NCBI GenBank assembly: GCA_030641665.1
Contig: DAOWHA010000038.1
Coordinates: forward strand, 1-64,000
Length of the DNA stretch: 64,000 bases
Origin: JAGLTA01 sp023142625
Lineage (GTDB): Bacteria > Patescibacteriota > Patescibacteriia > JAACEG01
Reading direction: 5' to 3'
Both the position numbers and the translations under genes were made by a program. The stretch's first letter is position 1; every line of letters begins with the position of its first letter. Positions 7,386 through 15,294 of this stretch are shown here, one piece after another. Under the pieces are notes generated by a model. The model was not told where the DNA came from. It worked only from the letters and a program-made list of their open reading frames with translations, and did no database searches.

Positions 7386-8924
7386 TTAAATCGGCAGTTT
7401 GATAAAAAATTCAGATCCTTTGTTTTTACCGTCGCTTTTTACGCCGATTTTGCCATTGTGCGCTTCGATTATTTTTCTGCAGATATATAGCCCTAAGCCG
7501 ATTCCTTCAGTGTGAATCAAAGAACTTTTATTCCCCCTGGTAAATTTTTGAAAAATAAACGGCAAGTCTTCTTTGTATATGCCAGAACCTGTATCTATTA
7601 CTGATAAAATTAGAAATTTACTCCGTTTGTTTTTTATTGATTTTAAATTTATAGCGATAGATCCTTGGTTGGTATATTTAATCGCGTTATCTAATAAGTT
7701 AGTTAAAACTTCTTTTATTTTAATTTCATCTAATTTAACCGCGGGAATATTTTGCCCGCATTCAAATTTTAAGTTTAGTTTTTTTTCTTGAATAGCTGGC
7801 TGAAATTCAGCAATTGTCTGTTTAATTAGATTTTCCAGCTTCGTTTTTTTAAATTTAAAAATAATTTTACTGCTTTCAATTCGTGTTACATCCAATAAAT
7901 CGTCAACTAAATTAATCATTTGCTGGTTGCTTTCGTAAACTTGTTTTAGCGGAGAGGTAAGTTTTTTATTTACTGTTCCATAAGTTTCATCTAAAATTAA
8001 AGATAAGTATCCCTTAATTATAGACAAAGGGGTTCTTAATTGATGAGAAGCTATAGATATAAATTCTGATTTAGCCTTGTCAAATTTTCTTAGCCGCTTG
8101 TTGATTTTTCGCAGGCGATTTGTAGCCCTTTTGACTTCTATCTGCATAGTTTTGTTAAATTTTTGCGTTTGTTCGTAAAGCAGCGCGTTTTCAATAGCTA
8201 CGGCTGATTGGCTTGCTATAATTTTTAAAATCCCTATATCCTGCTTATTGTAATTTTTATAGCCGCTTTTTTTGCCTATTATTAAAACGCCGATTATTTT
8301 TTTTCTGACAATCAATGGCAGGATTATTTCCATTTTATTTTTTTTCATTTCATCCATTGTTTTTAACAGTCCCATTTTTATTTTTTTATCAGATAAGCTG
8401 TTAATTATTGTTTTTAATTCTGATAAAATAATCGGCTGGCAAATTTTGGAAAAGTATCGCAGCAGTGATCTGTTTTTTATTAAATTCAAGATATTTTTTT
8501 TATGAAATCCGACAGATGCCATAGGATTGAATTCATTATCGCCTACATTAATTAGCCATAGGCTTATTTTTTTTAATCGCATAGCGTTTCGGCTTGAGCA
8601 AATAATCAAGTCAAGAAGCTGTTCGGTGTTTAAAACTTTTGGAATTTTTTGAATCAGATCATTCAAGATTTTTTCCTTGCTATGGAGCTGCGAGAAAAAA
8701 TATTTATTTAATATTTTTTGAAAAAATGTTTTTACATAAACAAAAAACGCTATAGTGATAAATAAGCTAATAACAGAATTAAAAAGAACGATATGATTTA
8801 TATTAAAATAAAAAATATGGCTGAGAAAAAGAATAGACAATAAAAAAATAATTGAAGAAGATAGCGCAGACAGTAAAAACGCTGATATTTTTCTAATTGT
8901 AATTATATTAACTAAAAATTTCAT
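7386..8924 (-). CDS. Membrane sensor histidine kinase with GAF domain
   Basis: 512 residues from ATG 8924 (the frame is open to TTG 8981, but that would put a polar tail ahead of the membrane segment). Order: two transmembrane helices (residues 10-70), a GAF domain (about 100-255: LSLLIICSSRNAMRLKKISLW-like start to IASQSAVAIENALLYEQTQ), a coiled coil, HisKA with phospho-acceptor His in SHQLRTPLSIIKGYL near 292, and HATPase with N box NLLDNAIKYT, DTGSGI, and GIGLGLYICRKII. It autophosphorylates on His and passes phosphate to a response regulator. No regulator gene is adjacent, so it is an orphan kinase in this window. Confidence 0.93.
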   Translation of the reverse strand: MKFLVNIITIRKISAFLLSALSSSIIFLLSILFLSHIFYFNINHIVLFNSVISLFITIAFFVYVKTFFQKILNKYFFSQLHSKEKILNDLIQKIPKVLNTEQLLDLIICSSRNAMRLKKISLWLINVGDNEFNPMASVGFHKKNILNLIKNRSLLRYFSKICQPIILSELKTIINSLSDKKIKMGLLKTMDEMKKNKMEIILPLIVRKKIIGVLIIGKKSGYKNYNKQDIGILKIIASQSAVAIENALLYEQTQKFNKTMQIEVKRATNRLRKINKRLRKFDKAKSEFISIASHQLRTPLSIIKGYLSLILDETYGTVNKKLTSPLKQVYESNQQMINLVDDLLDVTRIESSKIIFKFKKTKLENLIKQTIAEFQPAIQEKKLNLKFECGQNIPAVKLDEIKIKEVLTNLLDNAIKYTNQGSIAINLKSIKNKRSKFLILSVIDTGSGIYKEDLPFIFQKFTRGNKSSLIHTEGIGLGLYICRKIIEAHNGKIGVKSDGKNKGSEFFIKLPI

Positions 8925-8952
8925 AGTGAATTTATTATAATAAGATGGTTGT

Positions 8953-8981
8953 ATTTTACAATAATACAGTTTTTTTAACAA
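8953..8981 (-). promoter_or_regulatory. Probable promoter of the histidine kinase
   Basis: On the minus strand TTGTTA, 17-bp spacer and TAAAAT stand about 30 bp upstream of the ATG at 8924. Moderate match to the housekeeping consensus. Confidence 0.4.
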
Positions 8982-9016
8982 GGAAAAATTATTTTATCGT
9001 TGTGGATAACTTTTAA

Positions 9017-9078
9017 TTGACATTCATTTAAAGTGGGTTATAATGGTTATTAAGTGGCAGGATGTGGATAAATGTGGG
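9017..9078 (+). promoter_or_regulatory. Consensus promoter overlapped by GTGG repeats (probable MraZ boxes)
   Basis: TTGACA (9017-9022), 16 bp, TATAAT (9039-9044): both hexamers perfect. Over and after the -10 box run repeats of GTGG(N): GTGGG 9033, ATGG 9043, GTGG 9054, GTGG 9064, GTGGG 9074, spaced 10, 11, 10 and 10 bp, i.e. one face of the helix. MraZ is known to bind direct repeats of this kind upstream of its own gene and repress the division cluster. The promoter stands about 365 bp before mraZ, so the transcript has a long leader holding a double hairpin (9271-9299). Confidence 0.75.
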
Positions 9079-9270
9079 AGATAGATAGTTGTTTAAATTT
9101 TGGCGATTTTTTTATGGCTAAACGAAATTAAATTTTTTAAATTACTATTAAAGCGCCAAAAATTTTAAATTTTAAATTAGTTTTAAATATTTAAATGATT
9201 AAAATGAGTAATTGTTTTGATTTTTTTAAAAAATATAGAGAATAATTTAAAATTTATTCATTTAGATTTC

Positions 9271-9299
9271 CAGCCAAAGGCTGGTCAGCCTCTGGCTGA
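9271..9299. repeat. Double-hairpin repeat in the mraZ leader
   Basis: CAGCCAAAGGCTG and CAGCCTCTGGCTG in tandem, the same element as inside valS at 5784. It is followed by a run of AAATTTCAAATTTAAA-type low-complexity sequence up to about 9330. Apart from the promoter and this repeat I see nothing coding between 8982 and 9410. Confidence 0.75.
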
Positions 9300-9410
9300 C
9301 ATTTCAAATTTCAAATTTAAAATTTAAAATTAAAAGCATAAAAAATTATTTGAAATTTGTTTTATCGTTAAGTTTTGAAAATTGTCAAAGTTTAACTAAC
9401 AATGATAATT

Positions 9411-9842
9411 ATGTTTATTGGCGAATATCAGCATAATATAGACGAAAAGGGAAGATTGGCAATACCAATCAAATTTCGCGCCGATTTAATGAAAGGGGCT
9501 GTGGTAACTCGCGGGCTGGACAATTGCCTGTTTTTATATACAAAGGAAGAATGGGAGAAATTGGCTGGCAAATTGTCAGCGCTGCCATTTTCAAAATCTG
9601 ACAGCCGCGCTATCGGACGCTTAATGCTGGCGGGCGCTATGGATGTTAAAATTGATAAAAATGGAAGAGTGATTTTGCCAGATTATTTAAGAAGATTCGC
9701 TAATATTAAAAAAAGAACAATTGTCGCCGGACTTTATAACCGCTTGGAAATTTGGGATGAAGCGATTTGGAATAAGTATAAAACGAACACTGAAAAGCAA
9801 AGTTCCAAAATCGCGGAAGCGCTGGGAGAAATGGGAGTTTAG
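9411..9842 (+). CDS. mraZ: MraZ, transcriptional regulator of the division cluster
   Basis: 143 residues from ATG 9411; an ATG three codons earlier also exists, but the family begins M-F-x-G-E-Y. Two MraZ/AbrB-like halves are seen: FIGEYQHNIDEKGRLAIPIKFR, and the second AMDVKIDKNGRVILPDYLRRFANI with the DKxGRxxLP signature in each. MraZ forms rings that bind DNA repeats and modulates the dcw operon; in E. coli its overproduction is antagonised by RsmH, the next gene. Candidate binding repeats overlap the promoter at 9017-9078. Confidence 0.95.
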   Translation: MFIGEYQHNIDEKGRLAIPIKFRADLMKGAVVTRGLDNCLFLYTKEEWEKLAGKLSALPFSKSDSRAIGRLMLAGAMDVKIDKNGRVILPDYLRRFANIKKRTIVAGLYNRLEIWDEAIWNKYKTNTEKQSSKIAEALGEMGV

Positions 9843-9900
9843 TAATTTTAAGAAGTTGTAAATTAACGAGTTGTGCTAGTTTTTTTATGTTAAACAACTT

Positions 9901-10074
9901 GTCATCCTGAATTCCGTCCAAAGGATGGTCAGCCTCTGGCTGATATTTCAGGATCTATGTCTGTAGTTCTCTATATTATATTTAAGAATGATAAAGCCAA
10001 AAGTCAAAGTTTATTTCATTTAATCATAATTCAATAATAAGTAATGACAGACCCTGAAATAAATTCAGGGTGAC
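9901..10074. repeat. Dispersed inverted repeat, family B (174 bp)
   Basis: Left end GTCATCCTGAATTCCGTCC, right end CCTGAAATAAATTCAGGGTGAC, inverted copies at the tips. The interior (TATTATATTTAAGAAT...TTAATCATAAT...AAGTAATGACAGA) matches the copy at 40761-40926 closely. A short relative is at 20811. The left part also contains a degraded copy of the double hairpin found in valS. It fills the gap between mraZ and rsmH. Confidence 0.8.
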
Positions 10075-10088
10075 AATGTAATAAATAA

Positions 10089-11111
10089 ATGAAAAGTTTG
10101 CATAAGCCAGTTTTATTAAATGAAGTTTTGGAATATTTGAATCCGCGCGCGGGACAGAATTTTATAGATTGCACCTTGGGCGGAGGAGGTCATACGATGG
10201 CAATATTAGAACGCATAATTCCGAATGGCAAGATTTTAGCGATAGATTTAGATAAGGAAATTATAAATAAGTCGAAAGTCGAAAGTCAAAAGTCGAAAGT
10301 TTCAGATAATTTGATTTTAGTTAATGATAATTTTGCGAATTTGGAAAAAATTATCGCTGAACATAATTTTGGTTCAGTTGACGGAATAATAGTTGATTTC
10401 GGCTTTTCATCTGATCAGATAGAAAATAGCGAGCGAGGGTTTAGTTTTTTAAGAGATGGACCGCTTGATATGAGATACGACAAAAGTCAAAAGTCCATAA
10501 AGTCAAAAGTCCATAAAGTCAAAGATCAAAAATATAATTTAAAAAATTATTTAACGGCAGGGGAGATTATTAATAAATGGAGTGAAAAAGAGTTAGAAAC
10601 GATTTTTAGGGAATATGGAGAGGAATGGATGGCTGGAAAAATCGCTTCGCGGATTATTAAAGATAGGAAAAAAAAACAGATTAAAACTACAACGCAGTTA
10701 GTTGAAATTATTGAAAAAGCAAAGCGCCGCCGCGGAAAAATAAGTCCGGCAACTAAAGTTTTTCAAGCGCTGAGAATAGCGGTTAACAATGAATTGGAAA
10801 ATATCAAAAATTTTTTGCCGCAAGCAGTTAGGGTTTTATCTCCCGGAGGAAGATTAGCGGTTATCTCGTTTCATTCTTTGGAAGATAGAATTGTTAAATA
10901 TTTTTTTAAAAGCATAGCTTTAAGCAATCATACTTGTCGCGCAGGCAGAACTCCGTCCGTTGTTGCGGACGGAGTTACTGTCATGGAAGTTGAGAATATT
11001 AAACCGCTGATAAAAATAATCAATAAAAAAGTGATTAAGCCCGAATATTGTGAAATAAGGGAAAATCCTCGCGCGCGCAGCGCTAAATTAAGAGTTATTG
11101 AAAAAATTTGA
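10089..11111 (+). CDS. rsmH: 16S rRNA (cytosine(1402)-N4)-methyltransferase
   Basis: 340 residues. Methylates N4 of C1402 in the 16S rRNA P-site using S-adenosylmethionine. Visible: HKPVLLNEVLEYL start, FIDCTLGGGGHT (SAM motif I), AIDLDKE, IVDFGFSSDQIENSERGFSFLRDGPLDMRYD, VISFHSLEDRIVKYFF, and NPRARSAKLRVIE. Three stretches are not part of the family: KSKVESQKSKVSD and SQKSIKSKVHKVKDQK, which are translated AAAGTC-type simple repeats, and RTPSVVADGVT, which is a translated 10-bp-arm palindrome. All three fall in surface loops, so the enzyme is probably still active. It lies 14 bp after a family B repeat. Confidence 0.96.
   Translation: MKSLHKPVLLNEVLEYLNPRAGQNFIDCTLGGGGHTMAILERIIPNGKILAIDLDKEIINKSKVESQKSKVSDNLILVNDNFANLEKIIAEHNFGSVDGIIVDFGFSSDQIENSERGFSFLRDGPLDMRYDKSQKSIKSKVHKVKDQKYNLKNYLTAGEIINKWSEKELETIFREYGEEWMAGKIASRIIKDRKKKQIKTTTQLVEIIEKAKRRRGKISPATKVFQALRIAVNNELENIKNFLPQAVRVLSPGGRLAVISFHSLEDRIVKYFFKSIALSNHTCRAGRTPSVVADGVTVMEVENIKPLIKIINKKVIKPEYCEIRENPRARSAKLRVIEKI
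10271..10530. repeat. AAAGTC-type simple repeats inside rsmH
   Basis: Two blocks, 10271-10300 (GTCGAAAGTCGAAAGTCAAA-type) and 10482-10530 (two copies of AAAAGTCCATAAAGTC). The same unit occurs between genes at 25169-25204, about 60258-60290 and 62570-62603, and at the phosphatase junction in valS. Both blocks keep the rsmH frame open and add Lys/Ser/Val-rich loops. Confidence 0.8.
10950..10975. repeat. Palindrome inside rsmH
   Basis: ACTCCGTCCG, loop TTGTTG, CGGACGGAGT: perfect 10-bp arms in the rsmH coding region, read as TPSVVADGV. It is GC-rich in contrast to its surroundings, consistent with an inserted REP-like unit. Confidence 0.75.
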
Positions 11112-11115
11112 AAAT

Positions 11116-11445
11116 ATGATTAAATTTTTAAAATTAAAAAACAGAGTCGGAAACAGCAAAAAGTTTTCTTTAATGTTAAGAGTAACAGTATTAATACTAT
11201 TAATGAATTTTATATTTTTTTATGTCGCGCAAATAAGCAGATCGTCAGTTTCTGTCTATGAAATTAACAGTTTAAAAAACAAGATCGCTGATTTGCATGA
11301 TAATAATAAATTATTAAAGAAAGAAGCGGCTGAATCGCAGTCAACGGCAAGCGTAAAAAAACGATTAAGCGATTTAGGGTTTGTTCAGGTTGAAAATGTG
11401 AAATATATTGAATCTGGCAAAGTTATGGCGCGTGTTGAATCGTAG
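11116..11445 (+). CDS. ftsL: FtsL-like division protein
   Basis: 109 residues from ATG 11116 (the frame reaches TTG 11098 inside rsmH). A basic N-terminus, one transmembrane helix (VTVLILLMNFIFFYVAQI, about residues 24-41) and a periplasmic-type coiled coil (INSLKNKIADLHDNNKLLKKEAAE) give the bitopic architecture of FtsL/DivIC. FtsL joins FtsB and FtsQ in the divisome. Its position right after rsmH is the usual FtsL position. Sequence similarity within this family is always weak, so the name rests on architecture and order. An IS200-like element begins 6 bp after the stop. Confidence 0.75.
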   Translation: MIKFLKLKNRVGNSKKFSLMLRVTVLILLMNFIFFYVAQISRSSVSVYEINSLKNKIADLHDNNKLLKKEAAESQSTASVKKRLSDLGFVQVENVKYIESGKVMARVES

Positions 11446-11450
11446 ATATT

Positions 11451-12003
11451 CCCCGCCAGCTTGCTGCGGGGACGAACTTTAAGATACGCAATATGGTATA
11501 ATATAGCAATGAGAGATAATAAACATATATACAAAACGCATAATAAGAGCGCGTTATTATATCATATTGTGTGCCCTGTAAGATATCGCAGAAAAGTAAT
11601 TTCAGAACAGGTTTCAGTAACATTAAAAAATGTATGCATTGAAATCAGCAAAAGGTATGAAATATATTTTGTTGAGATTGGAACAGATAATGATCATGTG
11701 CATTTTATGATTCAAAGCGTGCCAATGTTATCGCCCAAGCGAATAGCCCAAACAGTGAAAAGCATTACTGCCAGAGAGATTTTCAAGAGACATCCTGAAG
11801 TAAAAGAATTCCTTTGGGGCGGAAAATTCTGGACAAGCGGATATTATATCAATACGATAGGGCTTTATGCCGGAGCCGATGTGATGAAAAATTACATTAA
11901 AAATCAGGGGAAAAATTATCAACAAATTCATTTCTCGCAACCAACGCTGTTTGAAGGTATAATGTGAATGACTCACCAGATACCCCGCCAGCTTGCTGCG
12001 GGG
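11451..12003 (+). mobile_element. IS200-like insertion sequence with identical end hairpins
   Basis: The 21-bp imperfect palindrome starting CCCCGCCAGC and ending GCTGCGGGG occurs identically at 11451-11471 and 11983-12003, bracketing a single tnpA gene. IS200/IS605 elements carry subterminal hairpins that TnpA recognises as single strands, and have no inverted terminal repeats. No tnpB is present, so it fits the IS200 group. True ends may lie some bases outside the hairpins. It separates ftsL from whatever dcw genes once followed. Confidence 0.8.
11509..11967 (+). CDS. tnpA: IS200-type Y1 transposase TnpA
   Basis: 152 residues from ATG 11509, behind TATAAT at about 11498. The HUH motif is HVH in GTDNDHVHFMIQS; the catalytic Tyr lies in GADVMKNYIKNQG. 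ALLYHIVCPVRYRRKV at the start is the family's first strand and RYR region. Length and motif spacing are as in intact IS200 transposases, so it may be active. It cuts and joins single-stranded DNA at the element's hairpin ends. Confidence 0.92.
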   Translation: MRDNKHIYKTHNKSALLYHIVCPVRYRRKVISEQVSVTLKNVCIEISKRYEIYFVEIGTDNDHVHFMIQSVPMLSPKRIAQTVKSITAREIFKRHPEVKEFLWGGKFWTSGYYINTIGLYAGADVMKNYIKNQGKNYQQIHFSQPTLFEGIM

Positions 12004-12011
12004 TTATTCAT

Positions 12012-12037
12012 TCCGATTTAACTATTCGGATTTTTTT
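12012..12037 (+). terminator. Weak terminator after the IS element
   Basis: TCCGA...TCGGA 5-bp stem with a 9-base loop and a run of seven T. Short stem, so only a moderate call. Confidence 0.45.
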
Positions 12038-12094
12038 ATTTATGCTATAATCAAAACAATTCAAAAATCAAAAATCAAAATAACAATGCAAAGT

Positions 12095-12248
12095 TCGCTG
12101 GCTCCATAGTCCCGCAGGGCTGTGGAGCCTAATTGCAGACGCTTGTTGTTTTATAAATATTATTTTTTACACAAACCCTTGCATTTAGGCTCCATAGCCT
12201 CGTTTCGTCCGCCGCGGCGGACTTAACTTCGGACTATGGAGCCAGCGA
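12095..12248. mobile_element. MITE-like element, family C, 18-bp perfect inverted ends
   Basis: Left end TCGCTGGCTCCATAGTCC (12095-12112) and its exact reverse complement at 12231-12248. A second inverted pair lies inside (GCTGTGGAGCCTAA... and ...TTTAGGCTCCATAGC). Length 154 bp, no coding capacity. A partial copy is at 46629-46670. Such elements are normally moved in trans by a transposase elsewhere. Confidence 0.8.
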
Positions 12249-12272
12249 GTAAAATCAAGAATTAAATTTTTT

Positions 12273-14888
12273 ATGCTTTTATTTTTAAAAAAAAATATTA
12301 AACTAACTTTTGTTTTAATCCTTTTTTCGTTTTTCTTTTTTTCATTTTCCGTCCTCCCATGCTCCGCCCAGGTCAAAGACGCAATCGCCGTGAGGGTTAT
12401 GAAAAACCTTGACCATCTTTCCCCCTCGCTCTGGTATATGAGAAATGTCCCAAATCCTGGCAATCCAAGATTAATGCAGATTGACGGCTACGAAGCAGTC
12501 CGCGACGGGCGCACCGTTTACGCCGCCGCCGCGAGCGTGAACACCGCAAGCAACGCGATCTACACGAACATTTACATAATGAGCTATAACAGAGACGCAA
12601 AAGAGAGCACTGTCAAGATTTTTGATCAACTTGTCCAAAATTGGAGATTTAACATTAATATCGTTGATTTTGGAATCTGCGCTATGCCAGACGCTTTAGG
12701 AGACAGCATATCCTGCTCCTCTGATTTTGACTGCGTTATTGGCGGAACAGATTACGGATCATGCGGCGCGGACAAAAGCAAGATCAGAAGGGATGTCAAG
12801 CGCCTTGCGGACTTGGGAGACATCAAGAAAGACCTAACAGATTATTCCGAAGAGACAGGAGTTTACCCTGGCTTGCCTCAAGGCACATACATTTCCAGAG
12901 CGTCAACAAGCAAATGGCCGAGCTGGCAGGAAGAATTGAGCGAAAAATTAGGAACAGGCATTTCCATAGATCCGATCAACCGCTTTTTAGGCGATTGCGA
13001 TTTAGCAGGATACGATCCAAAAACCTGCTGGAACGAAACCGTCAAAGATTTCCAATGCCCGAACGATTCCTATCTTTACCAATACAACTCTCTTGGAATA
13101 TGCAGCCTGCATTGCGACAGCGAAACCCCTTCTAATTCAACATTCTGCGCCCAGAATTCAGACTGCCCGGACGCGGCGATAGGCGAGTACTGCATAAAAT
13201 CCAGCGCTGCCGCCGGCATTTCGCTTCGGCTGGAATCTGAAGCCGATCCAATGCCTTATTCTTTTAATATGGCAAGTTTCGGACCGAATCCAGACTGCCC
13301 AAGTTCTGAAATATACGGGACATTGGCGCTTCAAAATATAACTTGCTGCGAGCCGATGAACTGCGCTTCGCTCGGCTATTCTTGCGGAACATACACGAAC
13401 AGCTGCGGACAGAGCGTTAATTGCGGAAACTGTACGGCTCCGGAGCAGTGCATTAACGGCAGCTGCTGCGTCAGAAGTTGCGCTGGCAAAGAGTGCGGAG
13501 ACGACGGCTGCGGAAGTTCCTGCGGAATTTGCGATCCAAACTATTCCTGCGACAGCAGCTTTACATGCGTTCCGCGCTGCACTGACGACTGTCCGATTAA
13601 AGGCGAAACAATATGTTCAAATACTGGAAACCCCGTCATAGATTTTACAGATGATGGAAGAAGGCGTCTGAATTACTGCGGATATTACGATACTGACCCC
13701 TGCTTAGAATGGTCGCCAACTCCGGAAGACTGCGAATGGCCGAACGGCTGCGAAGCAGGCACCTGCGTCTGCTGGGATATTGACGGCGACGGATTCACCA
13801 ATTACATCTGCGGCGGAGCTGACTGCGACGATACTGATTTTAATGTCAATCCAAATGCTATTGAAATTTGCGGAGACGGAGTTGACAATAATTGCGACGG
13901 AGAAATCAACGAAAATTGGCCGAATTTAGGAGAAATCTGCGAAGTTGGCATCGGAGCCTGCAAAGAATTCGGGATATATATCTGCGACCCTGATGATTTA
14001 ACAGGTCCTGCGATCTGCAGCGCAATTCCAGGAGATAACATAGACTGCTCTTGCGCCGTAGACACTTGCGTTGGCGAAATTTGTTCTGACGGATGCGGAG
14101 GAACCTGCGATGGAACCAAGGTTGCTAATTGCTCTTGCGCCGTAGACACTTGCGTTGGCGAAATTTGTTCTGACGGATGCGGAGGAACCTGCGATGGAAC
14201 CAAGGTTGCTAATTGCTCTTGCGCCGAAGATACTTGCGTTGGCGAAATTTGTTCTGACGGATGCGGAGGAACTTGTGCCGGAATCAAGGTTTGTGTTGAT
14301 CCAGCATATTCATTGCTTTATTTTGGAGTATACGCAACATGCTTAAATCCGGTTCCTTGGGATAATGTTGTTCAGGACAGCGCAGTTGTCGGCAGCAGTG
14401 GAAACTTGCTTTATTCAACCTCTTTAGGTGATTGGATTCCTGCAAACACATATATTGACACTGGATCTCTTAAATTAAATATAAGCGGAGACAGGGCGGT
14501 TAACTGCGCAAAGCATCCGCGATCATATTTAAAATCAATATATAGAGTGTGGGGCACTATAAAAGTTAATATTAAGACTCACACAAAAGCGGAAACAGTA
14601 TGCGGGTCTGACGGATTATTAAGAGATAAATTAGATAGGATAGACAGTTTTGAAAGGTTAGATTTAAACACAATTTCATTAAACGGAAATCCTATTATAA
14701 TTAATCCAGGAGAGAATTATGTAATTCAAAGCGTTTCATGGAATCCCGCAGATAATGGAAGCGGACTAAGTTTTTTAAGAATTAATGCCCATAAAGACTA
14801 TTTTGATGTTATTCAATACGTTGCGGAGGTTGATGAACAATGCGATAGCTCTCGTGTTTGGATAGAAGGATACATAGAAGGCATATAG
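12273..14888 (+). CDS. Large Cys-rich secreted protein with MopE-type motif and tandem repeats
   Basis: 871 residues. Signal peptide at 1-32 (hydrophobic FVLILFSFFFFSFS then PCSA). Residues about 160-270 (DIKKDLTDYSEETGVYPGLP...WPSWQEELSEKLGT...DPINRFLG) resemble the extracellular part of CPR pilin-like proteins. From 330 it is very Cys-rich (CGDDGCGSSCGICD). A MopE-type metal-binding motif is at 503-546 (DIDGDGF...DCDD...EICGDGVDNNCDGEI). Three 28-residue repeats (CSCAVDTCVGEICSDGCGGT...) occupy 591-673. The C-terminal 190 residues form an unrecognised, beta-rich domain. No sorting signal or terminal membrane helix. The first half has clearly higher GC and different codons than neighbours, which suggests transfer or recent shuffling. 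Confidence 0.85.
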   Translation: MLLFLKKNIKLTFVLILFSFFFFSFSVLPCSAQVKDAIAVRVMKNLDHLSPSLWYMRNVPNPGNPRLMQIDGYEAVRDGRTVYAAAASVNTASNAIYTNIYIMSYNRDAKESTVKIFDQLVQNWRFNINIVDFGICAMPDALGDSISCSSDFDCVIGGTDYGSCGADKSKIRRDVKRLADLGDIKKDLTDYSEETGVYPGLPQGTYISRASTSKWPSWQEELSEKLGTGISIDPINRFLGDCDLAGYDPKTCWNETVKDFQCPNDSYLYQYNSLGICSLHCDSETPSNSTFCAQNSDCPDAAIGEYCIKSSAAAGISLRLESEADPMPYSFNMASFGPNPDCPSSEIYGTLALQNITCCEPMNCASLGYSCGTYTNSCGQSVNCGNCTAPEQCINGSCCVRSCAGKECGDDGCGSSCGICDPNYSCDSSFTCVPRCTDDCPIKGETICSNTGNPVIDFTDDGRRRLNYCGYYDTDPCLEWSPTPEDCEWPNGCEAGTCVCWDIDGDGFTNYICGGADCDDTDFNVNPNAIEICGDGVDNNCDGEINENWPNLGEICEVGIGACKEFGIYICDPDDLTGPAICSAIPGDNIDCSCAVDTCVGEICSDGCGGTCDGTKVANCSCAVDTCVGEICSDGCGGTCDGTKVANCSCAEDTCVGEICSDGCGGTCAGIKVCVDPAYSLLYFGVYATCLNPVPWDNVVQDSAVVGSSGNLLYSTSLGDWIPANTYIDTGSLKLNISGDRAVNCAKHPRSYLKSIYRVWGTIKVNIKTHTKAETVCGSDGLLRDKLDRIDSFERLDLNTISLNGNPIIINPGENYVIQSVSWNPADNGSGLSFLRINAHKDYFDVIQYVAEVDEQCDSSRVWIEGYIEGI
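14046..14290 (+). repeat. 84-bp tandem repeat, three units
   Basis: Units begin at 14046, 14130 and 14214. The first two are nearly identical; the third diverges at its end. Each codes for 28 residues with six Cys. It lies inside the secreted protein gene and is a likely site of length variation. Confidence 0.9.
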
Positions 14889-15294
14889 AGGTAAAATAGT
14901 TTAAAAATATAAATAACTTTATGTTTATACATTACTTTGAATTACGCGAAATAGATTAAAATGACAATTTTGTCATTTTAAACGGAGCGGCAACGAAGAT
15001 AGAAGTCGCTTAAACAATACTATAAATAAAAGTAATATTTAAGGGATTTTTCGTCTATCTGCTCGAAATGACAAAAAATGGAAACATTTTGTAATTCAAA
15101 GAAATTATAATTTTAATCATCGCAATAATTATTTTAACCGCCGCTATTTTCTTGTTTTTGTAAAAAGCAGAATAGCGAATACTGCATAAAATACCTTGAA
15201 AAAAATGCGTTAGGCAATAGTTTAGTATTAATATTTGACAGAAGCGTTTTAATTTTATATTATTTAGATAATAATTATTTAAATAATAAAAAAT
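14889..15294. other. Intergenic region with palindrome and a possible gene remnant
   Basis: A 22-bp perfect palindrome, AAAATGACAA/TTGTCATTTT halves, spans 14958-14979. Nearby sequence (GGAGCGGCAACGAAG, CTGCTCGAAATGACAAAA) resembles worn dispersed repeat ends. From about 15090 the plus strand could code for a membrane segment (KEIIILIIAIIILTAAIFLFL), and in a shifted frame for KKQNSEYCIKYLEKN and onward, as if a small anchored protein had frameshifted and decayed. No intact gene seen. Confidence 0.4.
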
